From: a virus
Length of the DNA: 41,789 bases
Reading direction: 5' to 3' (one strand)
IMG/VR virus record: IMGVR_UViG_3300036829_000034
Coordinates: 1 to 41,789 of that record
The notes under the pieces were generated by a model. That model had not been told where the DNA came from and searched no databases. It was given only the letters and a program-made list of their open reading frames with translations. Positions 29,928 through 39,120 of the stretch are shown piece after piece. A program made the translations under genes and the position numbers. Positions within the stretch are counted from its first letter, which is position 1; the number at the start of each line of letters is the position of its first letter.

Positions 29928-30901
29928 GCGACGATGCATACCCGCTGCCGGGCGTCAGCGCGATGTCGACGGTCGGCCAGTGGGAGGAGTTTTTCCATCC
30001 GGCGTTCGGGTCCGGCATCATCAGCGGCGAGGGCTCGGAGATGGCGCCGAGCCTGGATTCGTCCGGCCGCAATGTCGTGATCCAGCCGGGCGGCGCGATC
30101 GTCCGCGCGTTCTACAAGCCGGTAAGCACGGCAACGTACACGCCGATCCCGGCGGCTTCGAGCCAGAACCGGATCGACCGCCTGGTGCTGCGGCTGAACC
30201 GGGCCGCGTCCACTGCGGCCAGTTTCATCGTCCCGACGGTCATCACGGGCACCCCGGCGGCGAGCCCGGCGATTCCGGCGGTCACGCAGACGAGCGGCGG
30301 CCTGTGGGACCTGCCGATCGCGCACTGGACCAGCGCGTCTAACGGGTCGCTGTCCGGCCTCGTCGACGAGCGGATGAAGATATCCAGCCCGATGGCGGTC
30401 ATGAACTCGACGGCGGGCACGCCGGTCCTGGACCGGGCGGCGCTGCTCATCCAGCCGGACACCGGCAACCTGCTCGTGTCGTCCTCGCCCGGCGGGGCAT
30501 GGAAAACCGTCTGGGTGGACGACGACTGGCAGGACGGCGGCAACGGGCTGAACGGCTGGACAGCCGCGGCTCACCCGGCGAACTACTTCATCTACAAGTT
30601 CGCCGCCCCGGGCCTGGTCGTCGCCGAGTTCAACCTGGGCGCCCCCGGCAGCACCTCGGGCACGAACGACGGCACGCAGGTCCTCGCCAGCCCGCTGCCC
30701 GCGGCCTACAGGCCGACACAAGACCGGGTGCTGCCCGCCCACACCGACTACCAGCGGATCCTGCCCAACAGCCCGTTCAGCAACAACGAGTCGTCATGCC
30801 TGCGGGTCAGCGCCGCCGGAATCGTCAGCTGCTTCGGGTTCGCGACCGCCGCGACTTTCGCCTTCGGCGGCGGCGTCTACTCGGTCGGCTCGCCCTACTA
30901 A
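29924..30901 (+). CDS. Minor tail / baseplate protein
   Basis: A 325-residue protein from ATG 29924 (ATGA overlap; AAAAGGA upstream). The N-domain (VGQWEEFFHPAFGSGIISG, then VIQPGGAIVRAFYK and NRIDRLVLRLNRAAS) is the pattern of baseplate upper/receptor-base proteins of Gram-positive siphophages, which hold a spike. The C-part is beta-rich (PANYFIYKFAAPGLVVAEF). It ends 14 bases before the tailspike. Confidence 0.78.
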   Translation: MSDDAYPLPGVSAMSTVGQWEEFFHPAFGSGIISGEGSEMAPSLDSSGRNVVIQPGGAIVRAFYKPVSTATYTPIPAASSQNRIDRLVLRLNRAASTAASFIVPTVITGTPAASPAIPAVTQTSGGLWDLPIAHWTSASNGSLSGLVDERMKISSPMAVMNSTAGTPVLDRAALLIQPDTGNLLVSSSPGGAWKTVWVDDDWQDGGNGLNGWTAAAHPANYFIYKFAAPGLVVAEFNLGAPGSTSGTNDGTQVLASPLPAAYRPTQDRVLPAHTDYQRILPNSPFSNNESSCLRVSAAGIVSCFGFATAATFAFGGGVYSVGSPY

Positions 30902-30915
30902 AGGAGACAGCAAGG

Positions 30916-33429
30916 ATGCCTTTCCCCACGGACCTGACTGTCATCACGGTTACCGCCACCTACGAGGCGATCGACGGCAGCCCGGCATCCGGCGGGTCGG
31001 TCACGTTCGACCCCGGCGGCGTCATCGCCGACAACATCGGGAAGGCGATCTTCGACAGGCCCGCCACTGTCCTCCTGCAAAACGGGACGATCAGCGTGCA
31101 GTTGCCAGCCACCGACAACGCGAACCTGAACCCGACCGGGTTCAGCTACACGGTGACGGAGAAGATCAACGGCACGACCTCCCGCGCGTACACGATCCAG
31201 CTTCCGTCCAGCCTCGGCACCACCGTGGACCTGGCCCAGCTCACGCCCGTCGCCCAGCCGCCGGCGCCCACAGCGCAGGCAGGCGGCGACCTGTCCGGTG
31301 CCTACCCCAACCCGACCGTGACCGGCACCCACCTGGCCGCGCCGCTGCCACCTGCACAGGGCGGCACCGGCCTGCCCGCCGCGGGCAGCAACGGCGAAGT
31401 CCTCACCGCTGACGGGACCGGCGGAATGTCGTGGCAGCCTGCCGGGACCAGCGCCGTCGGCGGTGACCTGACGGGCAGTCTCCCGTCTCCGGAAGTCGCC
31501 GCCACCCACCTCGCCGAGCCGCTCCCCGTTAACCAGGGCGGCACGGGCATAGCGGCGGCCGGGGCCGCGGGAACCGTCCTCACCTCCGGCAGTGACGGCA
31601 GCCTGTCATTCCAGCCTGTCTCCGGCGCGCTGATGCCCGCCGCCGTGCAGACGGCCGCCTACAACGCGGAACCCGGCGACCTCGTCCCGTGCGACGTCTC
31701 CGGCGGATCGTTCACCGTCACCCTGCCGCAGGCCCCGCCCGCCGGGACCACGGTCGCGGTCATGGTCACCGCGGCATCCGGCGGTCACATGCTCACCGTC
31801 GCCGCCCAGGGCGCAGACACGTTCAACACTGCGGGCAGCCCCGCGGCGATCACGCTGTCGGCACCATCCCAGGCCGCCACGTTCCGGTACTCCGCCGGAT
31901 TCTGGTACACGGCCGCCCGCGGGGCGGACTGGCTGAACGTGAAGTCGTTCGGCGCGAAGGGCGACGGCGTCACCGATGACACGGCGGAGATCCAGAACGC
32001 GCTGACAGCAGCCGGGAACGCCGGCGGCGGCACCGTGTACGTGCCGGCAGGCACCTACAAGACCGGCCCGCTGACGATCCCGCAGAACGTGACGCTGCGC
32101 GGTGCGGGGATCGCCGCGACAACCCTGCAGCTGGCTCCCGCCGTCTCCCAGTACGGCAACCTGATCATGAACCAGCAGCTTGCCGGCACTTCCTACGACG
32201 CCAACTGCGTGCAGGTCCGCGACCTGCGAATCGACGGCAACAAGTCAGCTATGCCAGCCGGCTGGCGGAACTGCGGCCTCGTCCTGTCGAACCGGGCCCC
32301 CAGCGGCAGCTTCGAGTACAACGACGCCCGGCACCAGGTGTCGAACGTGCTGATCCAGAACTTCACCGGCGACGGGTTCGTGCAGGCCGGGCGGGGCGTA
32401 GTGCAGGCCAGCGACGTTCAGGCGTGGGTGTGTAACGGGTTCGGGTTCAATCTCAACCAGGATTCGGAGTACGTGAACTGCGACGCCGGGAGCTGCGGCC
32501 TCGACGGGTTCATCATCCAGGGGGGCTCCAACCGGCTGACCGGATGCAAGGCGTGGTTCAGCGGCGCGGCGCTGGTGTCCGGGCGCGGCGCGGGCGCGAC
32601 GCTGCTGACCGTTACCGCGCCGCCGAACTCGTGGGACGGCGGGAACATCGCCGGCGGCCTGACGTTCAGCCTGGCGAACGGGTACGGCAACGGGTTCCTG
32701 TGGCGGAACATCTCAGGGACCAGCGTGGCCGGCAACTCCTCTGGCGGGTCTTACAGCGCGCTGGGCGCCCAGGATAACGCGCGAGCAGGGTTCCTCGTGC
32801 AGGGAGCCCGGCAGACCCTGGCCGGGATAGAGGCCGACTCCAACGGCAACTGCGGCACCACCGGCGGTGCGCCCAACGGCACCTACGCGGGGGTGGAGGC
32901 CAACTGCTCTAGCAGCATCATCATCGGCACCTGCTGGGACCGGGGTGCCAACATCAACCATCAGGGTGCCGCGTTGCGCCTGGTGTCAAGTTCCGGCACC
33001 AACACGCGCAACCGGATCCAGCTGGGTTTCTCCGGCAGTCTCAACGACTCGTCGAACATGCCGCCGCTGACCGCCGACAGTACCATCTACCAGAACAGCG
33101 TGCAGTTCCAAGGAATGGGCGGCTCGTTCCAGAACCCGTCGTTTACATCCTCCTTCACCCCGGACCCGTTCGCGGCCGAGGTGTTCGCGCCGGGCGCCCT
33201 CACCGGCAACGTTACGATCAACAACCCCGCGCTGGCCGGGACGAACACTACGGGCCTGTTCCTGGTGCCGGGCATGAAACTGACTCTCATCCTGACCCAG
33301 GACGGCACCGGTGGCCGCACGGTTACGCTCGGGGCGGCGTTCAGGCTGAACGGGAAGTCGTTCTCCACGGCAGCCGGCGCGACAACGGCGATCACGTTCA
33401 TCTACGACGGCACATCCTGGCAGGCCTGA
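30916..33429 (+). CDS. Tailspike with pectin-lyase-like beta helix
   Basis: An 837-residue protein from ATG 30916 (AAGGAGA upstream). The N-domain (about 1-110, TVTATYEAIDGSPASGGSVT) is a strand-rich attachment domain. Two linker repeats follow (GGDLSGAYPNPTVTGTHLAA and GGDLTGSLPSPEVAATHLAE, with QGGTG), typical of phage fibres. From about 340 (WLNVKSFGAKGDGVTDDTAE) a right-handed beta helix begins, as in pectate-lyase-fold depolymerases, with many N/G turns. A C-terminal beta domain ends at residue 837. It probably binds and may cut a surface polysaccharide; catalytic residues were not identified. Confidence 0.85.
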   Translation: MPFPTDLTVITVTATYEAIDGSPASGGSVTFDPGGVIADNIGKAIFDRPATVLLQNGTISVQLPATDNANLNPTGFSYTVTEKINGTTSRAYTIQLPSSLGTTVDLAQLTPVAQPPAPTAQAGGDLSGAYPNPTVTGTHLAAPLPPAQGGTGLPAAGSNGEVLTADGTGGMSWQPAGTSAVGGDLTGSLPSPEVAATHLAEPLPVNQGGTGIAAAGAAGTVLTSGSDGSLSFQPVSGALMPAAVQTAAYNAEPGDLVPCDVSGGSFTVTLPQAPPAGTTVAVMVTAASGGHMLTVAAQGADTFNTAGSPAAITLSAPSQAATFRYSAGFWYTAARGADWLNVKSFGAKGDGVTDDTAEIQNALTAAGNAGGGTVYVPAGTYKTGPLTIPQNVTLRGAGIAATTLQLAPAVSQYGNLIMNQQLAGTSYDANCVQVRDLRIDGNKSAMPAGWRNCGLVLSNRAPSGSFEYNDARHQVSNVLIQNFTGDGFVQAGRGVVQASDVQAWVCNGFGFNLNQDSEYVNCDAGSCGLDGFIIQGGSNRLTGCKAWFSGAALVSGRGAGATLLTVTAPPNSWDGGNIAGGLTFSLANGYGNGFLWRNISGTSVAGNSSGGSYSALGAQDNARAGFLVQGARQTLAGIEADSNGNCGTTGGAPNGTYAGVEANCSSSIIIGTCWDRGANINHQGAALRLVSSSGTNTRNRIQLGFSGSLNDSSNMPPLTADSTIYQNSVQFQGMGGSFQNPSFTSSFTPDPFAAEVFAPGALTGNVTINNPALAGTNTTGLFLVPGMKLTLILTQDGTGGRTVTLGAAFRLNGKSFSTAAGATTAITFIYDGTSWQA

Positions 33430-33476
33430 CATTGAGCCCGGTCGATGACCGTCCGGCGACACCACGGGGGGTGTTC

Positions 33477-33632
33477 GTGGGCCGATGAGCCTTCAAACGC
33501 CGAGCTTGCGTGGCGCCTTGAGCAAATACAGGGCACGCTGAACAGCCTCGCCGGGCACCCTGAACCTCAACTCGGCGGGCGTCATCAAGTTCGGGCCCGC
33601 GCTCGACACTGACCTGTACCGGAGGGAATCAT
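33477..33632 (+). pseudogene. Broken duplicate of the 34159 gene fused to tail-fibre-like remnant
   Basis: Starting at GTG 33477, deleting the G at 33480 gives ADEPSNAELAWRLEQIQGTL, close to ADEPSSAEMDWRLREVQ... of the gene at 34159. At 33556 another shift is needed to continue TLNLNSAGVIKFGPALDTDL, a sequence resembling the end of phage tail/fibre proteins. No single open frame spans it and no stop closes it. The region 33430-33632 holds no intact gene, so it looks like a decayed duplicate or recombination scar. Confidence 0.55.
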
Positions 33633-34130
33633 ATGACGGATCCGCAGCCGGGAGACTTCGGCCTGGTGAAGATGTACGGCGACGCAGGCAGGCTGATCAG
33701 GATCGGCCAGTGGCTGAACGGCGACGGCTTCGGGGACTACGAGCACGCGTTCGTGCTCGTCGAGGGCGGTTCCGTCGTGGAAGCCGAGCCGGGCGGCGCG
33801 CGGATCGCCCCCGTAAGCGAGTACAGCGAAGTGCTGTGGTCGACGGGGCATGTCGCGCTGACCGGCGAGCAGCGCGCCGCGGTCATCAAGGCGGCGATGG
33901 GCTACGTCGGAACGCCGTACAGCGCGGCCGACTATTTCGCGCTGGCCGCTCACCGGCTGCACCTGCCGCTGCCCGGCCTCAAGACGTACGTGGCCAACTC
34001 GGGTCACATGATCTGCAGTCAGCTCGCCGACCAGTGCTATCAGGACGCAGGCGTGCAGCTATTCAAAGACGGACGCTGGCCGGGCTACGTCACGCCGGGC
34101 GCCCTGGCTGATCTCCTGCTGGCGAGATGA
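33633..34130 (+). CDS. Permuted papain-like (NlpC/P60 or YiiX type) peptidase
   Basis: A 165-residue protein from ATG 33633 (GGAGGGAA upstream). A His comes first in YEHAFVLVEGG and a Cys later in HMICSQLADQCYQDAG, the order of permuted NlpC/P60 enzymes, with PYSAADYFALAAHRL between. It may cut peptidoglycan peptides or lipid/thioester bonds. Between tail and lysis genes it could serve at the tail tip or in lysis. Confidence 0.75.
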   Translation: MTDPQPGDFGLVKMYGDAGRLIRIGQWLNGDGFGDYEHAFVLVEGGSVVEAEPGGARIAPVSEYSEVLWSTGHVALTGEQRAAVIKAAMGYVGTPYSAADYFALAAHRLHLPLPGLKTYVANSGHMICSQLADQCYQDAGVQLFKDGRWPGYVTPGALADLLLAR

Positions 34131-34158
34131 CGCACTGGCAACACGGAAGGGAGCGGGC

Positions 34159-34485
34159 GTGGCCGATGAGCCGTCCAGCGCCGAGATGGACTGGCGGCTG
34201 CGTGAGGTGCAGCGGATCTTGCACGATCTGGTCAGCCGCGCCGAGTATCAGGCGCGCCTGGAGTCTGCCGAGCACCGGTTCGCCGACCTCCGCGACGACC
34301 TCGGCCGCCTGGACCGCAAGCACGACGAGGATGTCAAGCGGCTGCACGAGCGGCTCGACGACCATAGCAAGGCGCATTCCGAGAGCGGCTTGTCGTGGCG
34401 GCAGATCCTGTGGCCGATGCTCGGGGCGGGCGTGGCGTCGGCCGCGGCAATCGTGGTGCAGCTGGTCTCGAGCGGAGGGCACTGA
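34159..34485 (+). CDS. Coiled coil plus C-terminal TM protein (holin-like accessory)
   Basis: A 108-residue protein from GTG 34159 (GGAAGGGAG upstream). Residues about 8-80 are a charged coiled coil (LREVQRILHDLVSRAEYQAR). Residues about 84-104 (WPMLGAGVASAAAIVVQLV) form one transmembrane helix. This is like XhlA/DUF-type haemolysin accessory proteins in lysis cassettes. Next to two lysis genes it may be a holin or holin partner. A decayed copy of its N-terminus lies at 33477. Confidence 0.65.
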   Translation: MADEPSSAEMDWRLREVQRILHDLVSRAEYQARLESAEHRFADLRDDLGRLDRKHDEDVKRLHERLDDHSKAHSESGLSWRQILWPMLGAGVASAAAIVVQLVSSGGH

Positions 34486-34946
34486 TGACACCACGGACGC
34501 ATAAGTACGTCACGGCCGCCGCGGTCGCCGTTATCGCGGGCGCAGGCATGGCGGCGACGGCGGTAATCCAGCAGCACGAGGACCGCGCCGCCAGTCCGCC
34601 CGTTGCCGCGCCAGCGCGCCCGTCCGTCACGCCCCGCAGCACATCGCCGCCTGCCGCACCGCAGCCGTCCAGAACGCCCGCAGGACGCCGCTCCGCGTCG
34701 CCGTCCGGCACGACTCCCTCGAGCGCCCCGGCCGCGCCAGGCGTGCCCGTGCTGGCCGCCCAGCTCGGCACCAGGGCGGCCCGCACCGCAGCCGCGGCCG
34801 CCAAGACAGCGCCGCCTGCGCCATCGCCGCAGCCGACGTCGCCCCGGCCGTCATCACCCACGCCGACAGCGCCATCGTGCCTCGTCGGCGTCCGCGCACT
34901 CACCATCAGCGCATGCATCAGGATCGGAGAGACCACCAGCCCATGA
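34485..34946 (+). CDS. Membrane-anchored Pro/Ser-rich protein in the lysis group
   Basis: A 153-residue protein, TGATG-overlapped start at 34485. Residues about 9-29 (VTAAAVAVIAGAGMAATAVI) form a transmembrane or signal-anchor helix. Residues 35-135 are Pro/Ala/Ser/Thr-rich and would extend through the cell wall. The end has two Cys (SCLVGVRALTISACIRIG). It resembles holin or spanin-like proteins by layout, not by sequence. The last 4 bases overlap the endolysin start (ATGA). Confidence 0.6.
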   Translation: MTPRTHKYVTAAAVAVIAGAGMAATAVIQQHEDRAASPPVAAPARPSVTPRSTSPPAAPQPSRTPAGRRSASPSGTTPSSAPAAPGVPVLAAQLGTRAARTAAAAAKTAPPAPSPQPTSPRPSSPTPTAPSCLVGVRALTISACIRIGETTSP

Positions 34947-35782
34947 CCCGCCTCATGTACGACGGCATCAAGTCGCTCGCCGCCGGCATTCACCATTCGT
35001 TCCCGAACGCCGCAATGGTCGCCGGGTACGACAACGGCCTCTATGCCTGGACGACTGCGGAATGGAACCTGTTCCCGCACGCCGTCAAGGTCCACATCTC
35101 GATCACGGCGAGCGCCAACACCGGAGACGTCCTGGACGTCGAGCAGGGCGACGCGACACCCGCGCAGGCTAAGGCGTGGATCGAGATGCGCAAGCGCGCC
35201 GGGCTGTACCGGCCGACGATCTACTGCTCCCGCTCGGTGATCCCGGCCGTGCGGCAGGCCACCGGGAACCTGGTGCTCGGCCGGGACTACGACATCTGGG
35301 CCGCCGACTACACCGGCCAGCCGCACCAGGTGGCCGGGTGCGCGGCCACGCAGTACATCAACACCACCGGATATGACGCGTCCATCGTCCATGACGACGG
35401 CTGGCCGCACCGCAGCGCCCCGAAGCCCGGCGGCACGCAGACCAGCACCGGCACCGTGCCGGCGCGCAAGCCCGCACTCACGGAGGACGAATTGTCAGTA
35501 GAGATCCCGCCCGGCGCGACCACGCCGGACATCGGCGTCAGCTTCAACGGCGCGCCGTACACGACGGTTGGCTTCCTCGCCGACCCGTCGCGCGTCGGCG
35601 CCGCGCAGACCGCGGTCCGCTGCGCGTTCCACAACGGCAAGGGCGCCGTGTTCGCGGTAGTCAACGCGACCATGACGAAGGACGAGCCTAAGGCCGTCGT
35701 CAAGGTCCCGGACGGCGCCGACGGCGTGAGCTTCCACCGGCTCGACAACGCGAACATCACCCTGTATCCCAACTTCGCCTGA
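34943..35782 (+). CDS. Endolysin, GH25-like muramidase fold
   Basis: A 279-residue protein from ATG 34943. The N-domain (about 1-165) has alternating strands and helices of a TIM-barrel glycosidase: AMVAGYDNGLYAW, VHISITASANTGDVLDVEQG (with D-x-E), RPTIYCSRSVIPAV, YDIWAADYTGQP and ATQYINTTGYDASIV. It is close to GH25-like lysins of actinobacteria, which cut the glycan of peptidoglycan. A Pro-rich linker (about 155-185) leads to a beta-sandwich C-domain that could bind the wall. It ends the late operon and is followed by a strong terminator. Confidence 0.8.
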   Translation: MTRLMYDGIKSLAAGIHHSFPNAAMVAGYDNGLYAWTTAEWNLFPHAVKVHISITASANTGDVLDVEQGDATPAQAKAWIEMRKRAGLYRPTIYCSRSVIPAVRQATGNLVLGRDYDIWAADYTGQPHQVAGCAATQYINTTGYDASIVHDDGWPHRSAPKPGGTQTSTGTVPARKPALTEDELSVEIPPGATTPDIGVSFNGAPYTTVGFLADPSRVGAAQTAVRCAFHNGKGAVFAVVNATMTKDEPKAVVKVPDGADGVSFHRLDNANITLYPNFA

Positions 35783-35805
35783 CCATCTAGCCCTAGACAG
35801 CAAAG

Positions 35806-35833
35806 CGCCCCCGCCGGGTTACCGGCGGGGGCG
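35806..35833. terminator. Bidirectional terminator between convergent operons
   Basis: CGCCCCCGCCGG (35806-35817) pairs perfectly with CCGGCGGGGGCG (35822-35833), 12 bp with a GTTA loop, followed by TCTTCGCG. It ends the plus-strand late genes and, read the other way, the minus-strand translocase operon. Confidence 0.88.
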
Positions 35834-35868
35834 TCTTCGCGTGTTCAGCCGACTGTCGCTCTAGCTGT

Positions 35869-37923
35869 TCATGCTCCCTCTGGCGCGTGATCGGTTGGGG
35901 TGCTTTCGCCGCGCGGCGCGAGGGCCTCGTACCGACCGTCGCGGGGCTTGATGACAGGGCGGTCCGGGTGCTTTCCGCTAACGAGGTCGCTGAGGGCGTT
36001 GGTGATGGACCGGATGCCGTACGGCATGTCGCGGCCCCACTCGCCGGTGACGAGCCTGCCGGCCATGTCGATGATCTCGGCGCGCTCCATCTCGCGTCCC
36101 GCGCCCTTCAGCACCGTCCACACGGCGTCGATGCAGCGCCGCCCCTCGGGACCGTCGTCGGCGGGGACATCGGGCTGCGCAGCGGATGCGGGAGCGGGCG
36201 CAGCGGACGGGAGGAGCACTCCCCCGCCGCGCATGGCACGGTCCATTGCCTCGAGGAACTCATCCTCCAGATGCGGGACCTCCACGGCCCGGTGGCGCAT
36301 CCGGGAGGGCACGATGTCGGTGCGCATCGGGGCCTGCCGGTTGTCCAGGGTGACCGCGTAGCCGATGCCCTGCGTCGGCTCGCCATCGGGAAAGTACTTC
36401 GGCAGCGCCGCCGGGTCGGCCTGGAGTCCGACCATGCCGGCGGACACCGCGTCGCCGGTCCGCAGGGAGACGACGTTGCCGCCGACGAGCATCGACCGGA
36501 GCGCCTGGTCGCCGCCAAGCTCAGCGAGCGACGGCACCTGCGTGACCAGCCACTTGCTGACGCCGGCCTTGCGGCCGAGTTTCGCGTCGTCAGCAGTGAG
36601 CCGTGCCATCTCGGCGGCGAGCTTGGCGTTGCCGTCACCCCCCAGCAGCAGCGGCGCCTCATCGATGATCGCCATGACGATCGGAAGGCCGGTCATGCGG
36701 GCATCGAAGAACTCCATGCCCTTCGCCTTGTGGCCGTCGTCGTCCCACGTCATGGAGGCGAGGCGGCGGGACCGGTCCATCATGCCGGCGTTGAGTCCGC
36801 GAACCATGCGGACGCATTCCTGAATGCCGGAGGCGTATGGCACCTTGCCCTTCCACTGCGGGAGGGACTGGCCGTTCTGCGGGTCGAGGATGACGGGGAC
36901 GACCGGGACTTCACTGGTGATGGCCAGCCACAAGAGCAAATTCAGCAGTTCAGACTTTCCAGCTCCGCTCGTTCCGGCAATGAGACCGTGCCTGGCGCCG
37001 TCTTTCGGAACCCAGGCCCGGATCCGGACGGGCTTGCCGTCGGCGAACCGGCCGATGCGGGCGATGCCGTTCTCACCGAATCCGCTGCCATCCCATTCGC
37101 GCAGATGCTCCAGGGTGCCGGACTTCAGGATGGTGAGGATGCCGCGGGATTCGACGGCGGTCGGGTGCGGCTCGGCGTACACCTCGGTGCGGGACCGGTC
37201 GAAGGCGGAGGCAAGGGCCCGCGGTTCGTTCATCACCTGCCCGATGTGGGTTTCGACGCCGTCGAGGCGGATCTCGTACTTGCGTCCACCGGGGAAGTCT
37301 TCCCGGTCGCCGAGGGTGCCTACCCATCTGCGCTTAGCGGCAAGGCGTTCCCAGATGGCCCGGTCGCCGGTCACTTCCGGCTCCGGCTCGGGCTGCGGCT
37401 CCTGCGGGCGGGCGCGGTAGTGCTTGATCCATGCACCGGAGGCGGCGGTGACCGTGATCGCGAGCAGCGCGGGAACCGGCGCGCCGAACCCGAAGGCAGC
37501 GAGGGCAGGCAGCCATCCGAGCGTGAGGAACGCCGCGGCGTCGAACCAGCGGCGGCCGAACCCGGACAGGTGGCGGGTGCACAGGATCAGCAGGGCGGCC
37601 GCCCCGAGTCCCCCGAGGATGCCGAACAGTACCGGGTTCCTGGTCGTGTGCAGGATCTCGCCGATGACGGCCAGCCCTGCACCCCAGGCGACGGGGGGCA
37701 TCTGGCGGCGGCGGCGCCACGCGCCCGTGCGGGCGAGCATGTCGTTCGTCGCGGCTGCCGGGTTGGGTGCCCTCCCTGCCTGCCCTGCCTGCTGAATCTC
37801 CAGCTGGCGCATCATCTCGATGGCCTTGCGTCCGCGGACCTGGACAACCTGCGGCTGCGGTGCGAAGGCGGGGGACCTGCCGCGCCGCCAGCGCGGGATC
37901 TCACGCGTTTGACGGCGCGGCAT
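35869..37923 (-). CDS. FtsK/SpoIIIE/TraB-type DNA translocase
   Basis: A 684-residue minus-strand protein. The basic N-terminus is followed by two to four membrane helices (about residues 77-165). A connector leads to the motor domain with Walker A GTSGAGKS (317-324) and Walker B VMAIIDEAP (416-424). The C-terminal region (about 590-665) looks like a winged helix (CIDAVWTVLKGAGREMERAE and later). This order (membrane, ATPase, DNA-reading wing) is that of TraB/TraSA proteins that move double-stranded DNA between mycelia in Streptomyces plasmids and AICEs, and of FtsK. It is the last gene of a six-kb minus operon. A chromosome-segregation or host-takeover role is the alternative. Confidence 0.85.
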   Translation of the reverse strand: MPRRQTREIPRWRRGRSPAFAPQPQVVQVRGRKAIEMMRQLEIQQAGQAGRAPNPAAATNDMLARTGAWRRRRQMPPVAWGAGLAVIGEILHTTRNPVLFGILGGLGAAALLILCTRHLSGFGRRWFDAAAFLTLGWLPALAAFGFGAPVPALLAITVTAASGAWIKHYRARPQEPQPEPEPEVTGDRAIWERLAAKRRWVGTLGDREDFPGGRKYEIRLDGVETHIGQVMNEPRALASAFDRSRTEVYAEPHPTAVESRGILTILKSGTLEHLREWDGSGFGENGIARIGRFADGKPVRIRAWVPKDGARHGLIAGTSGAGKSELLNLLLWLAITSEVPVVPVILDPQNGQSLPQWKGKVPYASGIQECVRMVRGLNAGMMDRSRRLASMTWDDDGHKAKGMEFFDARMTGLPIVMAIIDEAPLLLGGDGNAKLAAEMARLTADDAKLGRKAGVSKWLVTQVPSLAELGGDQALRSMLVGGNVVSLRTGDAVSAGMVGLQADPAALPKYFPDGEPTQGIGYAVTLDNRQAPMRTDIVPSRMRHRAVEVPHLEDEFLEAMDRAMRGGGVLLPSAAPAPASAAQPDVPADDGPEGRRCIDAVWTVLKGAGREMERAEIIDMAGRLVTGEWGRDMPYGIRSITNALSDLVSGKHPDRPVIKPRDGRYEALAPRGESTPTDHAPEGA

Positions 37924-37933
37924 GATGGCCTCC

Positions 37934-39118
37934 CTATTCCTGGTAGAACGGCTTGGCGGCGGCTTGCACCGGCGCGTTCTTGTGAGCCTCGCTGAGACCC
38001 GCGTGACCGCGCTTGAGGGTCGCCTCGACGTTGCCGGCGGACTCCAGGACGCGCTGGTCGGCCTTCACGGCGATCTCGCTGGCCTCCTGGACGGCCTGGT
38101 GCGCCTTCGCCGCCGCGGCGTGGGCGTCGAGGTGGTCGACCATCGCGGACTGCGTCCCCGGGTCGACCTCCAGGCCGTCCATGGCGTCCGCGAGCTGCGC
38201 GGCGGTCCTGCTGGCGCTGGCGGCCTCGTTCGCCCGCGCCTCGGCCTGCTGGCTGGCGGCGGCGGACTCGACGGCGGTGTTCTCGGCCTGGGCCTTGGCG
38301 GCGGTCATGTTTCGCAGGACGCCGTCGTAGGTGACATCTGCGGTTCCGGTGGGCATTGCTTCTCCTCTGGGTGATGGTGACTGCACCGGGGCGGCGGTTT
38401 CCGTCCCGGCCGGCTTGTCTTCTGGCTTCGCGGCGGTCGCGTGGCACGGGCAGCCGCATCCGGGGGCGTTGCAGGACGCGTGCTGACCGGCGTGCTCGTC
38501 GGCCGGCGGCCCCGGCTCAAGCGGCGGAGCCGGCCTGACTGACACCTCCAGATCCGGGTCGGCCGAGGCTGCGGCGAGACGGCGCTGCAAGTCCTCGGGG
38601 TCGTAGACGGTCGCCCGGTCGAAAGACTCGCCCGTGAGCGGGTTCACCTTCCGGCCGCTCTTACTGCGGGCCGTCAGGATCACAGGGAACGTCCTGCCTT
38701 CCCCGCTGTCTGCCTTGTGCTGCGCCGGCGCAGGACCGTCTGTGTTGTCGACGGACCCCGGGCGGACGAACGTGTAAGTGTGGGACGTGCCCGGGGCCCG
38801 GCGCCACCGCGGGTCCTCCTTTATCGGCTGCTTCGCCCGCTGCCGGGCTGCCTTGCTCTGTTCCTGCGCCTGCCTTCCCGCGTTCCATCCGGCGGACAGG
38901 CCGTGACGGGCGACGGGGAAGCCGTGGGCCAGCTGCCCCGTCCAGTAGCCGATGTCGTGGCCGGCGGCGAGGGCTACGCGCTTGCTCTTCGGCGCGTTCG
39001 GGTAGCGCTGGTCGGCGCTGGCCGTGTAGGCGGCTTTCGACTTGCTGTAGCCGTTCTTCGCGTCCTCCCAGGCTTTCTTGAACGCGTACATGATGAGCAG
39101 GATGCTGATGAGTTCCAT
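37934..39118 (-). CDS. Hypothetical protein, N-terminal hydrophobic segment and coiled coil
   Basis: A 394-residue minus-strand protein from ATG 39118. It starts with a short hydrophobic stretch (LISILLIMYAFKK), a Lys-rich helix, and a Gly/Ala region (HDIGYWTGQLAHGFPVARHG). The middle has VNPLTGESFDRATVYDPEDL and a Cys-rich spot (CNAPGCGCPCH). Residues about 260-390 form an Ala/Glu coiled coil. It lies next to the translocase and resembles spread-type accessory proteins of actinomycete transfer operons by layout only. Confidence 0.6.
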   Translation of the reverse strand: MELISILLIMYAFKKAWEDAKNGYSKSKAAYTASADQRYPNAPKSKRVALAAGHDIGYWTGQLAHGFPVARHGLSAGWNAGRQAQEQSKAARQRAKQPIKEDPRWRRAPGTSHTYTFVRPGSVDNTDGPAPAQHKADSGEGRTFPVILTARSKSGRKVNPLTGESFDRATVYDPEDLQRRLAAASADPDLEVSVRPAPPLEPGPPADEHAGQHASCNAPGCGCPCHATAAKPEDKPAGTETAAPVQSPSPRGEAMPTGTADVTYDGVLRNMTAAKAQAENTAVESAAASQQAEARANEAASASRTAAQLADAMDGLEVDPGTQSAMVDHLDAHAAAAKAHQAVQEASEIAVKADQRVLESAGNVEATLKRGHAGLSEAHKNAPVQAAAKPFYQE

Positions 39119-39120
39119 GG

